This document shows positions 6,953 to 15,983 of a stretch of DNA of 64,000 nt, in pieces (within the stretch, counting starts at the first letter, position 1; every line of letters starts with the position of its first letter). Location of the stretch: positions 1 to 64,000 of the forward strand of contig JAFYUZ010000100.1 of assembly GCA_017549365.1 (NCBI GenBank), written 5' to 3'. This DNA is from Clostridia bacterium. Its GTDB lineage: Bacteria; Bacillota; Clostridia; Oscillospirales; CAG-382. Under the pieces are notes generated by a model. It worked only from the letters and a program-made list of their open reading frames with translations, searched no databases and had not been told where the DNA came from. Position numbers and translations under genes: made by a program.

Positions 6953-8674
6953 ATGCTGAATCACGAAATCCTTGAAAAATATAATTTGTGGTGCGAAAAA
7001 GCCGTGGACGATCCCGCTCTTGTGACAGAGCTTAAGAGCGTTGCTTCTGACGAAGACGGTGTTTTTGACCGTTTTTATACCGAGCTTAAATTCGGCACTG
7101 CGGGTCTTCGCGGAGTTATCGGCGCAGGCACCAACCGAATGAACATATATACCGTCGGCAGAGTAACAAAAGGTCTTGCCGATTGCATCAATTCCAAAAG
7201 ATCGGGCGGTAGCGTTGCCATTTCCTACGACCCCAGAATAAATTCCGAGCTTTTTGCCAAGCACGCGGCACGTGTTCTTGCGGCAAACGGCATAAAAGTA
7301 TATATCACCCCCGTGCTCGAGCCCACTCCCGTTTTGTCGTTTATGGTGCGCTATTACGGATGCGATGCAGGTATTATGATTACCGCCAGCCACAACCCTG
7401 CGCAGTACAACGGATACAAATGCTATGGCCCCGATGGTTGCCAGATGACCGACGTTTATGCCGACGAAACCACAGCTTTTGTCAACAAGGTCGACTATTT
7501 CGGTGTTGAGGTTGCAGATTTTGACGAGGGCGTGAAGTCGGGCGTTATTGAGTATACAGACGACGCCATGCTCGATAATTATTACAAAAAAGTACTTGAA
7601 AGAGCCATCGACCCCGAAATCTGCGAAAAGAGCGGACTTTCGGTGCTTTATACCCCCCTTAACGGTACAGGAAACATCCCCGTAAGAGAGATACTTGCGC
7701 GCATGAAGGTGAAGTGCGACGTGGTGCACGAGCAGGAAATGCCCGATGGCAATTTCCCCACAACACCATACCCCAACCCCGAATTTCCCAAGGCGTTTGA
7801 GATCGGAATCGAGATGGCAAAGACCACCGCGCCCGATATCATCCTTGCCACCGACCCCGATGCCGACCGCGCAGGCGTTGCCGTGCGTGACAAGGACGGA
7901 CAGTACAAGCTTCTGACCGGAAACGAGATCGGATGCATGATGACCTATTACATTCTTTCGAGAAAGAGCGAAATGGGCAAATTGCCCGCAAACAGCATGG
8001 TCGTAAAGAGCCTTGTTACCTCTGACCTTGCATCCAAGATCGCCGAAAAATATTCCTGCCGCATGGTGAACGTGCTTACGGGATTTAAATACATCGGCGA
8101 GCAGATAAAACTGCTTGAAGAAAAGGGCAACGAGGAGCTTTTCCAGCTTGGATTTGAAGAAAGCTACGGCTATCTTTCGGGCTCGTACGTTCGCGACAAG
8201 GATGCTGTTTTTGCCGCAATGATGATAAGCGAAATGGCGGCATACTGCAAGCTTTCGGGCAAAACCCTGCTTGACTTTATGCAGGAAATATACTCGGAAT
8301 TCGGAGTTTTCCGCCACAAGACCATAAGTGCTTCGTTTGACGGCGAGCAGGGTATGAACACCATGGCAGGCATTATGAAATCGTTGCGTGAAAACGCCCC
8401 CGAAAAGGTCGCGGGTCTTGAAGTTGTAAGCGTTGCCGACCATCTCGAAAGAAAGATACTCGACAAAAAGACAGGTGCCGTTTCGGCAATCGATCTTCCT
8501 CCTGCCGACGTTTTTGTTATGAATCTTGAAAACGATTGCAGCCTTATCATCCGTCCCTCGGGCACAGAACCCAAGATCAAGGCATATCTCACCGCCTGCG
8601 CCAAAACTCTTGAGCAGGCAGATGCCATTGTTGCGCAGATAGAAAAAACCGCAAACGAAATATTCGATAAGTGA
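6953..8674 (+). CDS. Phospho-sugar mutase (phosphoglucomutase/phosphomannomutase)
   Basis: A 573-residue alpha-D-phosphohexomutase that interconverts hexose 1- and 6-phosphates. Signature parts are the catalytic phosphoserine loop GIMITASHNPAQYNGYK, the metal-binding DPDADR (in ATDPDADRAGVAV), the sugar-binding GFEESYGYL and the phosphate-binding RPSGTEPKIKAYL. Length fits the PgcA-type clade of Firmicutes (about 575-600) rather than the 450-residue GlmM. I chose the second ATG because AAAGGA lies seven bases before it; the ATG 18 bp upstream overlaps this ribosome binding site. It probably feeds UDP-glucose or cell envelope synthesis. Substrate preference cannot be read from sequence. Confidence 0.92.
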   Translation: MLNHEILEKYNLWCEKAVDDPALVTELKSVASDEDGVFDRFYTELKFGTAGLRGVIGAGTNRMNIYTVGRVTKGLADCINSKRSGGSVAISYDPRINSELFAKHAARVLAANGIKVYITPVLEPTPVLSFMVRYYGCDAGIMITASHNPAQYNGYKCYGPDGCQMTDVYADETTAFVNKVDYFGVEVADFDEGVKSGVIEYTDDAMLDNYYKKVLERAIDPEICEKSGLSVLYTPLNGTGNIPVREILARMKVKCDVVHEQEMPDGNFPTTPYPNPEFPKAFEIGIEMAKTTAPDIILATDPDADRAGVAVRDKDGQYKLLTGNEIGCMMTYYILSRKSEMGKLPANSMVVKSLVTSDLASKIAEKYSCRMVNVLTGFKYIGEQIKLLEEKGNEELFQLGFEESYGYLSGSYVRDKDAVFAAMMISEMAAYCKLSGKTLLDFMQEIYSEFGVFRHKTISASFDGEQGMNTMAGIMKSLRENAPEKVAGLEVVSVADHLERKILDKKTGAVSAIDLPPADVFVMNLENDCSLIIRPSGTEPKIKAYLTACAKTLEQADAIVAQIEKTANEIFDK

Positions 8675-8690
8675 TTTTTCAAATAAAAAT

Positions 8691-8722
8691 ACCGCACAGA
8701 TTGCTCTGCGCGGTGTTTTTTT
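8691..8722. terminator. Bidirectional terminator between mutase and clpX
   Basis: A 10-bp stem (ACCGCACAGA with TCTGCGCGGT, one G-T pair) and a TTGC loop, followed on the plus strand by seven T and preceded by an A-rich run that serves the minus strand. It separates two convergent genes. Confidence 0.9.
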
Positions 8723-9947
8723 ATTTGTTGTTTATCATATCCGCCGTGATGACGATCTCTTTTTTTGTCTTGTCAGAGGGGGCGTCGAACATAAGCTTTG
8801 TCATGATCTCCTCGGTGATGGCACGAAGTCCTCTTGCACCCGTTTTTCTTTCGCAGGCAAGCTCGGCAATGGCGTCAAGCGCCGCATCTTCAAACGAAAG
8901 CTCGATGCCGTCCATTTTAAAGAGCTTTTTATACTGCTTTACCAGCGAATTTTTGGGTTCGACAAGAATACGCTTAAGGGCGTCCTTGTCAAGATTGTGC
9001 AGACCGACGATAACAGGCATTCTGCCCACAAGCTCGGGGATAATGCCGTATTTCACAAGGTCGCGTGCCTGGATCTTTGAGATAAGCGACTCTTTTTCCT
9101 TCTCTTTGGCGGTGAGAACGCTGGCTCCGTAGCCGATGGTCTGGGTGCCCTTGGTGCGCTCGGAGATGATATCTTCGATGCCGTCAAAAGCGCCGCCGCA
9201 GATAAAGAGGATGTTTGAGGTGTCTATCTCAATAAATTCCTGATTTGGGTGTTTTCTGCCGCCCTGGGGAGGAACGTTTGAAACGGTTCCTTCAAGGATC
9301 TTTAAAAGAGCCTGCTGCACGCCCTCGCCCGAAACGTCACGGGTGATCGAGCGGTTTTCGCTGCGTCTCGAGATCTTGTCGATCTCATCGACGTAAATAA
9401 TACCCTTTTCTGCCCTTTCCACGTCAAAATCCGCCGCCTGGATAAGACGGAGCAGAATGTTTTCAACGTCCTCGCCCACGTAGCCTGCCTCGGTGAGAGT
9501 GGTGGCATCGGCGATGGCAAAGGGAACTTTCAGCATTTTTGCAAGGGTCTGGGCAAGCAGAGTTTTGCCGACACCGGTGGGACCGAGCATAAGGACGTTG
9601 CTCTTCTGGATCTCAACATCGTCCTCGTCATTTTTCTGCAAAATTCTCTTGTAGTGGTTGTATACCGCAACGCAAAGGGCGATCTTTGCATCGTCCTGAC
9701 CGATAACGTAGCGGTCGAGCTCTGCTTTCAGCTCTTGGGGCTTGGGCAGATTTTCGAGGGAGATCTCGTCGTCCTCGCCGCTTTTTTCGGGGGCAAGGCT
9801 TTCGGCGTATTCTTCAAGAATACTGTCGCATATAGAAACACAGTTTGCGCAGATATTTATGCCGTTCGGGCCGATAATGATCTTTGAAAGATCGCTTTCT
9901 GCCTTGCCGCAAAAAGCGCAAACGGGATTTTTTGTATTGTCGTCCAT
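8721..9947 (-). CDS. clpX: ATP-dependent Clp protease ATP-binding subunit ClpX
   Basis: A 408-residue AAA+ unfoldase. The N-terminal zinc-binding domain has CAFCGK and ICANCV; Walker A is GPTGVGKT, Walker B is [10 protein letters not shown], and the pore loop is GYVGED. The C-terminal part has [11 protein letters not shown] (sensor 2). It recognises tagged substrates and feeds them to ClpP, whose gene lies 45 bp upstream in the same operon. Length is slightly below the 420 of Bacillus. Nothing is missing. Confidence 0.98.
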   Translation of the reverse strand: MDDNTKNPVCAFCGKAESDLSKIIIGPNGINICANCVSICDSILEEYAESLAPEKSGEDDEISLENLPKPQELKAELDRYVIGQDDAKIALCVAVYNHYKRILQKNDEDDVEIQKSNVLMLGPTGVGKTLLAQTLAKMLKVPFAIADATTLTEAGYVGEDVENILLRLIQAADFDVERAEKGIIYVDEIDKISRRSENRSITRDVSGEGVQQALLKILEGTVSNVPPQGGRKHPNQEFIEIDTSNILFICGGAFDGIEDIISERTKGTQTIGYGASVLTAKEKEKESLISKIQARDLVKYGIIPELVGRMPVIVGLHNLDKDALKRILVEPKNSLVKQYKKLFKMDGIELSFEDAALDAIAELACERKTGARGLRAITEEIMTKLMFDAPSDKTKKEIVITADMINNK

Positions 9948-9992
9948 GGGTGTGATTTGCCTTTCTGTGGGCGTATTTTTTGAAAAAGAGAC

Positions 9993-10574
9993 TTATCTCT
10001 TTTCGATGACCTTGTCGATAAGACCGTATTCCATCGCTTCCTTTGCAGACATAAAGTTGTCGCGGTCGGTATCCTTTTCGATGATCTCAATGGGCTTGCC
10101 TGTCTTTTCGGCAAGGATAGAATTGAGAGTTTCGCGCATTTTGATGATGCGATCGGCGTGGATCTTGATATCGGTTGCCTGACCCTGCATTCCGCCGAGC
10201 GGCTGATGGATCATGATCTCGGAGTTGGGAAGAGCAAGTCTTTTTCCCTTGGCGCCTGCGGCGAGCAAAAATGCTCCCATGCTTGCCGCCATTCCGACGC
10301 AGATGGTCGAAACGTCACACTTGATGAAATTCATCGTGTCATAGATCGCCATGCCTGCGGTGATAGATCCGCCGGGGCTGTTGATATAAAGGCAAATGTC
10401 CTTTTCGGGGTCTTTTGCTTCAAGATAAAGAAGCTGGGCGACCACAAGGGATGCCGTAACATCGTTTACTTCGTCAGACAAAAAGATAATGCGGTCATTC
10501 AAAAGTCTGGAATAAATGTCATAAGAACGCTCGCCGCGTCCTTCCTGTTCAACGACCATTGGTACGAGTGCCAT
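9993..10574 (-). CDS. clpP: ATP-dependent Clp protease proteolytic subunit ClpP
   Basis: A 193-residue serine protease that forms the tetradecameric chamber used by ClpX. The catalytic triad is readable: serine in [14 protein letters not shown], histidine in MIHQPLGG, and the aspartate near TDRDNFMS. The N-terminal axial loop ([20 protein letters not shown]) is normal. The ribosome binding site GAAAGGATGA precedes the ATG. It sits between tig and clpX; a hairpin in the 169-bp gap after tig may reduce or uncouple its expression. Confidence 0.98.
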   Translation of the reverse strand: MALVPMVVEQEGRGERSYDIYSRLLNDRIIFLSDEVNDVTASLVVAQLLYLEAKDPEKDICLYINSPGGSITAGMAIYDTMNFIKCDVSTICVGMAASMGAFLLAAGAKGKRLALPNSEIMIHQPLGGMQGQATDIKIHADRIIKMRETLNSILAEKTGKPIEIIEKDTDRDNFMSAKEAMEYGLIDKVIEKR

Positions 10575-10670
10575 AAAAAATCATCCTTTCATAAGTTTTA
10601 AAAAATGTTTCCGAATTGTGGCGTATCGGAAAGAAAAACGTCACATTTTGACGCAAAATCCGTATCAAAC

Positions 10671-10715
10671 AGCAAATGCGAAACCGTGAGATTAGTCAAG
10701 GCTTCGCATTTTGCT
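10671..10715. terminator. Hairpin between tig and clpP, possible weak terminator
   Basis: AGCAAATGCGAA (10671-10682) pairs with TTCGCATTTTGCT (10703-10715), with one bulge and a loop of about 20 bases. On the tig strand the run after the stem is GTTTGA, which is poor for intrinsic termination; partial read-through into clpP is likely. No clear clpP promoter was found in this gap. Confidence 0.5.
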
Positions 10716-10743
10716 TTTTAATTGATCTTTTTATAAAAACCGA

Positions 10744-12270
10744 TTATTCGGCGTCAGCCTTCTTTGTGGTTTTTCTGGTTGTCTTTTTGGGAGCCTCTTC
10801 GCCCTCTGCCTTTTCAACCTTGGGCTTGCAGGTTCTCTTTGCGGCGGGCTTTTCTGCCTTTTCTTCGCCTTCAGCCTCTGCCTTCTTTGCAGTGGTCTTC
10901 TTTGCGGTGGTCTTCTTCTTGGGCTTTTCTTCTGTTGCTGCAGCTGCCTCGGGGTTGAGGATAGCTTCAAGCTCTTCGCGGGTAACTGTCTTTTCTGTTA
11001 CCTTTGCAGAGTTCTTTACAACTTCGAATGCCTTGAGAGTTTCAACTTCGCTCTTGATGTCTTCAACGTCGATTCTTGCCTTAACGTCTTCAACCTTCAT
11101 GCCGAACTGAGTTGCGAGCTCTTCAAATCTTGCTTCAACGGAAGCGTCGTCTGCTTCGATCTTTTCAGCCTTGACGATCTCGGCAAGAGCGAGCTGCTTT
11201 CTTACGTTTGCAACAGCCATTGTTGCGTATCTTGCACGGATGTCTTCCATCTTCATGCCTGTGTACTGCATAAGCATTTCAAGAGAGAGACCCTGCTGAC
11301 GGAGGTTCATGTCGTGCTCGCGAACGAGAAGATCTGTTTCCTTTTCGTACATAACTTCGGGAATTTCGGCGTCGATTGCCGCACAGAGCTTTTCTGCGAG
11401 TTCTTCGCCAACTCTCATATCAGCTTCGTCTGCGTTTCTCTTTTCTATTTTAGCCTTGATATCAGCCTTGTATTCAGCGATTGTGTCAAAATCAGAGGCA
11501 TCCTTTGCAAATTCGTCGTCGAGAAGAGGAAGCTCTTCAAATTCGATGGCGTTGAGCTTGATGTGGAAGGTTGCTTCCTTGCCCTTAAGATCTTCGGAGT
11601 GGTAGTCTTCGGGGAACTTAACAACGATGTCAAATTCTTCGCCCTTGGAGTGACCGATGATCTGCTCTTCAAAGCCGGGGATAAACTGCTTGGATCCGAT
11701 CTTGAGCTTGTGGCCTTCTGCCTTGCCGCCGTCAAAAGCAACGCCGTCAACAAAGCCTTCGTAGTCGATGTCGGCGATGTCGCCGTCAACAACTGCTCTG
11801 TCGTCAACGCTTACTGTGCGGGCATAGCGCTTCTGAACGTTTTCAAGCTCTGCGTCAACGTCAGCGTCTGTGGCGTCAACTGTGTATTTTGTAACTTCAT
11901 AGCCCTTGTATTCGCCGAGCTTAACGTCGGGGCGGCGTGTGAAGGCTGCCTTTACAACGATACCTTCTTCCGCTTCAAAATCAGCGTCGGTGATAGCAGG
12001 GGTTTCAACGGGGATAAAGCCGGATTCCTTAACTGCGGAATCAATAGCATCGGGAAGGAGCTCGTTAAGAGCATCTTCGTAGAAAACTCCCTTGCCGTAG
12101 AACTTTTCGATGATGCCTCTGGTTGCCTTTCCCTTGCGGAAGCCGGGAACCTGGATCTTCTTTGCGTTCTTCTTGAAAACGCCTGCAACTGCGGCTTCAA
12201 ATTCAGCTCTGTCGATAACTACGACAAGCTCAACCTTGTTCTTTTCGGTTTCCTGAACATTCTTAAGCAT
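10744..12270 (-). CDS. tig: Trigger factor with lysine/alanine-rich C-terminal tail
   Basis: A 508-residue ribosome-associated chaperone and peptidyl-prolyl isomerase. The ribosome-binding loop is QVPGFRKGKA; the FKBP-type domain contains VVDGDIADIDYEGFVDG and IGSKQFIPGFEEQIIGHSKG. The start is set by AAGGAA before the ATG at 12270, which gives the usual MLKNV-type N-terminus; the open frame runs 29 codons further but without a ribosome binding site. Residues about 442-508 are an extra tail rich in K, A, T and E (for example PKKKTTAKKTTAKK, APKKTTRKTTKK), absent from typical trigger factors of about 430 residues. First gene of tig-clpP-clpX. Confidence 0.96.
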   Translation of the reverse strand: MLKNVQETEKNKVELVVVIDRAEFEAAVAGVFKKNAKKIQVPGFRKGKATRGIIEKFYGKGVFYEDALNELLPDAIDSAVKESGFIPVETPAITDADFEAEEGIVVKAAFTRRPDVKLGEYKGYEVTKYTVDATDADVDAELENVQKRYARTVSVDDRAVVDGDIADIDYEGFVDGVAFDGGKAEGHKLKIGSKQFIPGFEEQIIGHSKGEEFDIVVKFPEDYHSEDLKGKEATFHIKLNAIEFEELPLLDDEFAKDASDFDTIAEYKADIKAKIEKRNADEADMRVGEELAEKLCAAIDAEIPEVMYEKETDLLVREHDMNLRQQGLSLEMLMQYTGMKMEDIRARYATMAVANVRKQLALAEIVKAEKIEADDASVEARFEELATQFGMKVEDVKARIDVEDIKSEVETLKAFEVVKNSAKVTEKTVTREELEAILNPEAAAATEEKPKKKTTAKKTTAKKAEAEGEEKAEKPAAKRTCKPKVEKAEGEEAPKKTTRKTTKKADAE

Positions 12271-12401
12271 TTTATAACCATTCCTTTCTCCGGAAGACGC
12301 CGGTTTGCGTTTCCGAAACCCACACCCTTCGGCGCAGGCAAAATAAATTATTAACAAAAATAAGTAAAGGTTAAAGCGATTCTATCCACTTTATCTTATA
12401 T

Positions 12402-12429
12402 ATTGTATATGATTTACAAAATATGTCAA
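12402..12429 (-). promoter_or_regulatory. Promoter for tig-clpP-clpX
   Basis: TTGACA (12429-12424) and TACAAT (12407-12402) on the minus strand, spacer 16 bp, about 130 bp upstream of the tig start. The remaining 12430-12514 has only an inverted repeat at 12499-12525. Confidence 0.7.
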
Positions 12430-12498
12430 GGGCTTTCGTGTAAATTAATTAAAAATTCAACTATTGATATAATCCTTGAACAAAAAAATCGCGCATTT

Positions 12499-12525
12499 TT
12501 GTACAATTTAACCGCTATTGTACAA
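12499..12525. repeat. Inverted repeat at the end of the metallophosphoesterase gene
   Basis: TTGTACAAT (12499-12507) and its exact reverse complement ATTGTACAA (12517-12525), nine-base gap. It overlaps the minus-strand stop codon at 12515-12517. As a hairpin it lacks an immediate T-run on the minus strand (a T-run follows about ten bases later), so it could be a weak terminator or a protein site. Confidence 0.45.
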
Positions 12526-13216
12526 GCCGGGGCACAAAATCCACGTAATCACAGGCGACAAGATTCAGCTTTATGCCGATATATTCCTTGTCCAGCTGTT
12601 CTTCGCGCACGTTGTGCAGATGGCCGAAATAAACCTTTGTTATATCGAAGCGGTAGAGGATGTCGAGAATGTCGAGATTCATAAATTCGCCAAAAATCGG
12701 CGGATAGTGCAGAAAAACGATCATCTCGTTGTCGGGATATTGCTCTTTCAGCTTCATCCCTTCGTTCAGCGAAATTTCAAGTCGCGCCGCTTCGCGCTTT
12801 ATCAATCTTTCGTCCTCGCTTTTCACCCCGAATTCGTTTACCCATCCGCGGGTGCCGCAGATGATCTTGTTTTCGACGGCGTAGGCGTTGTTGAAAAGAA
12901 AATCGATGGTAGAAAGCTTTTTTTCTTCCTTGAAGTTTGTAAGCTTGTTCATGGTCGCCCACCAATAGTCGTGGTTTCCCTTGCCGATAAGCTTTTTGCC
13001 GGGGAGGTCGTTGATGAATTTCAGATCTTCATACACCTGTTCAAACGAGCTTGCCCACGAGATATCTCCGGGGATAACGACGGTGTCGGTGTCTTTTACA
13101 ACTTTTTTCCATTCGGTCTCGAATTTTTCGGCGTGGTTGTCCCAGCGCGAGCCAAAGATGTCCATCGGCTTGTCTGTGGAAAACGAAAGATGGGGATCCG
13201 ATATCGTGTAAATTAT
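12515..13216 (-). CDS. Metallophosphoesterase, probably starting at a non-AUG codon
   Basis: A calcineurin-like phosphoesterase. All five metal motifs are present if the frame is read upstream of the first ATG (13165): SDPHLS, IPGDISWA, GKGNHDYWW, FLHYPP and FGHLHN. Starting at the ATG would delete the first motif. The 17 upstream codons read IYTISDPHLSFSTDKP, the normal family N-terminus, yet there is no in-frame ATG, GTG or TTG before the stop at 13262-13264. AAAGGA lies eight bases before ATA at 13216, which I take as the start; ATT at 13213 is an alternative. Substrate unknown. A sequencing error at this codon is also possible. Confidence 0.85.
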   Translation of the reverse strand: MIYTISDPHLSFSTDKPMDIFGSRWDNHAEKFETEWKKVVKDTDTVVIPGDISWASSFEQVYEDLKFINDLPGKKLIGKGNHDYWWATMNKLTNFKEEKKLSTIDFLFNNAYAVENKIICGTRGWVNEFGVKSEDERLIKREAARLEISLNEGMKLKEQYPDNEMIVFLHYPPIFGEFMNLDILDILYRFDITKVYFGHLHNVREEQLDKEYIGIKLNLVACDYVDFVPRLVQ

Positions 13217-13302
13217 AAAAATCGTCCTTTCGCGGTATATTCGGCTCGATTTTTGCCGAAACTATACCCGTGATAATCCCTTATGAAAAGGAGGTTTTGA
13301 AT

Positions 13303-13506
13303 ATGGGAAAAGGCTTTTTTGACAATTCGCTTCTGAATTCCGACGTGCCCGATCATATCAGAGGCATATCGTGCAACGTGAAAAATTGCATTTATCACGA
13401 CGGCGACGCATATTGCACGGCATCACGCATCAGCGTGGGACCGAGTTATGCCACTTCCTGCACAGACACCGTCTGTGCCACCTTTAAAGCGAAGAGTCTG
13501 AAATGA
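13303..13506 (+). CDS. DUF1540 domain protein, 67 residues
   Basis: A small cysteine-containing protein with the DUF1540 pattern: ISCNVKNCIYHDGDAYCTAS followed by ISVG and TDTVCATF. Four to five cysteines are spaced like a metal-binding knot. The start is set by AAAAGGAGG seven bases upstream of this ATG; a longer frame exists upstream without such a site. Such proteins are frequent in spore-forming Firmicutes and have no known function. The stop codon directly abuts the stop codon of thrC on the other strand, with no terminator between these converging genes. Confidence 0.85.
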   Translation: MGKGFFDNSLLNSDVPDHIRGISCNVKNCIYHDGDAYCTASRISVGPSYATSCTDTVCATFKAKSLK

Positions 13507-15012
13507 TTATTTGATTCCGACAAACTTTTCGGAAGCTGCAAGCATTTCTTCCCAGCTCTTGCCGACAGAGGCGGTGAAGCGAACCTTTGCATCGCGAAGA
13601 GCCGCAAGGGGTGCGGGGATCTCTGTATCGGTTGCATCCGAAAGCTCGTAGATGACCTCAAAGCTTTCGCTCTTGGGGGTCTTGCCGAGTGATTTCAGAA
13701 CGTCTGCCGCAAACTTATAGGGGGATGCGGTCGAAGCGGTAAGGATCTTTACGTTTCTGCCCTCGGTCGCGTTCTTCTTTTCGGCGTTTACAGATGCATA
13801 AAGCGCGCAAGCCGTGTGGGTGTCGATGAGGTAAGAATATTTGTCAAAGGTGTTGCGGATGGTCGATGCGGTGTTTTCTTCGGTGCAGTAGTCGGCAACA
13901 AAGCTTTCCTTTATCTTTGCAAGCACGTCATCTTCAACCTCGTATTTTCCGGTTTCGGAAAGCGACTTCATATATGCGGCGCACTTTTCGGGGCCGGCAA
14001 TGAGATAAAGAAGTCTTTCAAGGTTGGAGGAGATAAGAATGTCCATAGAGGGGGACATGGTGGTGAAAAATTCGCGGTTGCGATCGTAAACACCGGTGTT
14101 TATGAAATCTGTGAGGATGTTGTTTCGGTTGGAGGCACAGATAAGCTTGCCGAAGGGCATACCCATAAGCTTTGCAACGTATGCCGCGAAGATGTTGCCG
14201 AAGTTTCCTGTGGGAACGGTGATGTCAATGACGTCGCCGAGCTTGATGTCACCCTCCGAAACGAGATCGCAATATGCCGATACATAATATACGATCTGAG
14301 GCACAAGTCTTCCCCAGTTGATCGAGTTTGCGCTCGAAAGGAAGATGCCGTTTTCGTCAAGTTTTTTTGCAACGTCAGCGTTGGAGAAGATCTTTTTTAC
14401 TCCTGTCTGGGCATCGTCAAAATTGCCCTTGATAGCGCAAACGTTTACATTTTCGCCCGTCTGCGATGTCATCTGAAGCTTCTGCATTGCCGAAACGCCG
14501 TCTTCGGGATAGAAAACGGTGATCTTTACGCTGTCAACGTCCTTGTAGCCTTCGAGTGCGGCTTTGCCCGTATCGCCCGAGGTTGCAACAAGAATATACG
14601 CTGTGCGCTTTTCTCCGGTCTTTTTAAGAGCCAGCGAGAGAAGGCGGGGCATGATCTGAAGAGCCATGTCCTTGAATGCGCAGGTGGGACCGTGCCAAAG
14701 CTCGAGCACGCGGTGGGTGTCGCCCAGGGCAGAAATGCCTGTGGCGCCGCCTGCAAATTTTTCTTCGGAATACGCCGCTTTTGCCGAGGCAAGAAGCTCG
14801 TCATAGGTGTAATCTGTCAGGAATTTCGAAAGGATATTGGCCGCACGCTCGGTGTAGGGCAGAGCGGAAAGCGCCGATATCTCGGAAAGGGAGATGGCAG
14901 GAATATTTTCGGGCATAAAAAGTCCGCCGTCCTGCGCGATTCCCTGCTTGATGGCCTGGGCGCTGGTTTTGGGTGTTGTTCTTTCGGTGTCACGGGTGCT
15001 GAAATAGTTCAT
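13507..15012 (-). CDS. thrC: Threonine synthase
   Basis: A 501-residue PLP enzyme that converts O-phosphohomoserine to threonine. The N-terminus MNYFSTRDTERTTPKTSAQA, GLFMPENIP, the PLP lysine in GPTCAFKDMALQIMPRLL, ATSGDTGKAALEG and the phosphate-binding PTGNFGNIFAAYVA are diagnostic for the longer (class II) type. The start at 15012 is preceded by GAAAGGAAGGAT; the frame extends 12 codons further but into the dipeptidase gene. Only one base separates it from the stop of the M19 gene, so it is the last gene of the rnhB operon. No other threonine genes are nearby. Confidence 0.97.
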   Translation of the reverse strand: MNYFSTRDTERTTPKTSAQAIKQGIAQDGGLFMPENIPAISLSEISALSALPYTERAANILSKFLTDYTYDELLASAKAAYSEEKFAGGATGISALGDTHRVLELWHGPTCAFKDMALQIMPRLLSLALKKTGEKRTAYILVATSGDTGKAALEGYKDVDSVKITVFYPEDGVSAMQKLQMTSQTGENVNVCAIKGNFDDAQTGVKKIFSNADVAKKLDENGIFLSSANSINWGRLVPQIVYYVSAYCDLVSEGDIKLGDVIDITVPTGNFGNIFAAYVAKLMGMPFGKLICASNRNNILTDFINTGVYDRNREFFTTMSPSMDILISSNLERLLYLIAGPEKCAAYMKSLSETGKYEVEDDVLAKIKESFVADYCTEENTASTIRNTFDKYSYLIDTHTACALYASVNAEKKNATEGRNVKILTASTASPYKFAADVLKSLGKTPKSESFEVIYELSDATDTEIPAPLAALRDAKVRFTASVGKSWEEMLAASEKFVGIK

Positions 15013-15013
15013 T

Positions 15014-15967
15014 TTATATCCTTCCTTTCGACGGCAGCATTTTTTCAAAAAATCTTTTTGCGTTGCCGCAGAATATATCTTTTATAATTTTTTCATCAAC
15101 GTTTTTTTGCAAAAGCTTTTCGTAAAGTTCATACGCAAAGCGGGCGGGCGTGTACCCGTCGGTGTGTGGTATCCCGTCGCGGTCTGCGCCGAGAGCCAGA
15201 TTTTTTTCTCCGCCGAGCGAGAGAAAATACATAATATGCTCGGCACAGGCATCAAACAGCTCGTCGGGGGTGTAATCATGAGCGTTTGCGCCTTGTATCA
15301 AAAAGGGTGCGTAAAGATTTATGCCCACAAGACCGCCCCGTTGCACTATCTCGCAAAACTCATCGTCAAGCAGATTTCGCGTGTGGGGACAGATCGAATA
15401 GGCGTTTGAATGAGAGGCAACAAGAGGGAAATCTCCCATCTGTGCCACCTGCTCAAAGGTTTGTCGCGAAGCGTGAGAAAGGTCGATGACAATGCCGAGC
15501 TTTTCACATTCGGAAACGAGCTGTCTGCCGAATTGGGAAAGTCCGTTTTCGGTGTCGTGTGCACCGCCTGCACAGTTGTCGCCCTGCCACATAAGGGTGA
15601 GAAGGCGCACTCCGCGGCGATAAAGCTCGAAAAGTCGGGTGATGTTGCCGCACAAAAGATCGGCTCCCTCGACTGCAAGGATGATCTTCAGCTTTTCGTC
15701 GCCGAAAAGATCCCCCTTTTCAGGGCACAGACGAACATTTCCTCTGTGTTTTTCTATTTCTCTTTCGAGGTTTGTAACTGTGGGAAAAAAGTCGATGTAA
15801 TTCTGCTGGCCGCCGCGCTTTTTGTCAGACCAGACGGCAAAGACCTGAAAAGCCTTGTCAAAAAAAGCAAGCTCCGAAAGTCCGCCGTCAAGCTTTTCCG
15901 AATCGATCGGAAGCCTGTCGTTATACATATTGTAGGCAGTGTCGCAGTGCAGATCGAAAAATTCCGT
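15014..15967 (-). CDS. Membrane dipeptidase-like protein (peptidase M19), non-AUG start
   Basis: A zinc dipeptidase of the renal dipeptidase/amidohydrolase type. Zinc ligands appear in FDLHCDT (HxD), IILAVEGADLL (bridging glutamate), IVIDLSHAS and LVASHSNA; the aspartate is near GADRDG. The first ATG (15928) lies after the HxD motif, so translation must begin earlier. From the upstream stop (15997-15995) the codons contain no ATG, GTG or TTG. GGGGTGATC sits seven bases before ACG at 15967, giving a product of 317 residues that begins one residue before FFDLHCDT; I use that start. Physiological substrate may be D-amino-acid dipeptides. An error changing ATG to ACG cannot be excluded. Confidence 0.87.
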   Translation of the reverse strand, partial: TEFFDLHCDTAYNMYNDRLPIDSEKLDGGLSELAFFDKAFQVFAVWSDKKRGGQQNYIDFFPTVTNLEREIEKHRGNVRLCPEKGDLFGDEKLKIILAVEGADLLCGNITRLFELYRRGVRLLTLMWQGDNCAGGAHDTENGLSQFGRQLVSECEKLGIVIDLSHASRQTFEQVAQMGDFPLVASHSNAYSICPHTRNLLDDEFCEIVQRGGLVGINLYAPFLIQGANAHDYTPDELFDACAEHIMYFLSLGGEKNLALGADRDGIPHTDGYTPARFAYELYEKLLQKNVDEKIIKDIFCGNAKRFFEKMLPSKGRI

Positions 15968-15983
15968 AAGATCACCCCGGATT

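Noticed and set aside
6920-8443. Minus-strand open frame of 507 codons opposite the phosphohexomutase
   Set aside because: The plus strand carries all mutase motifs; the opposite frame is a codon-bias shadow rich in H, C, V and F.
10575-10743. CtsR operator before clpP
   Set aside because: No match to the tandem heptad GGTCAAA pattern; only a GTCAAAATGTGAC-like partial repeat is present.
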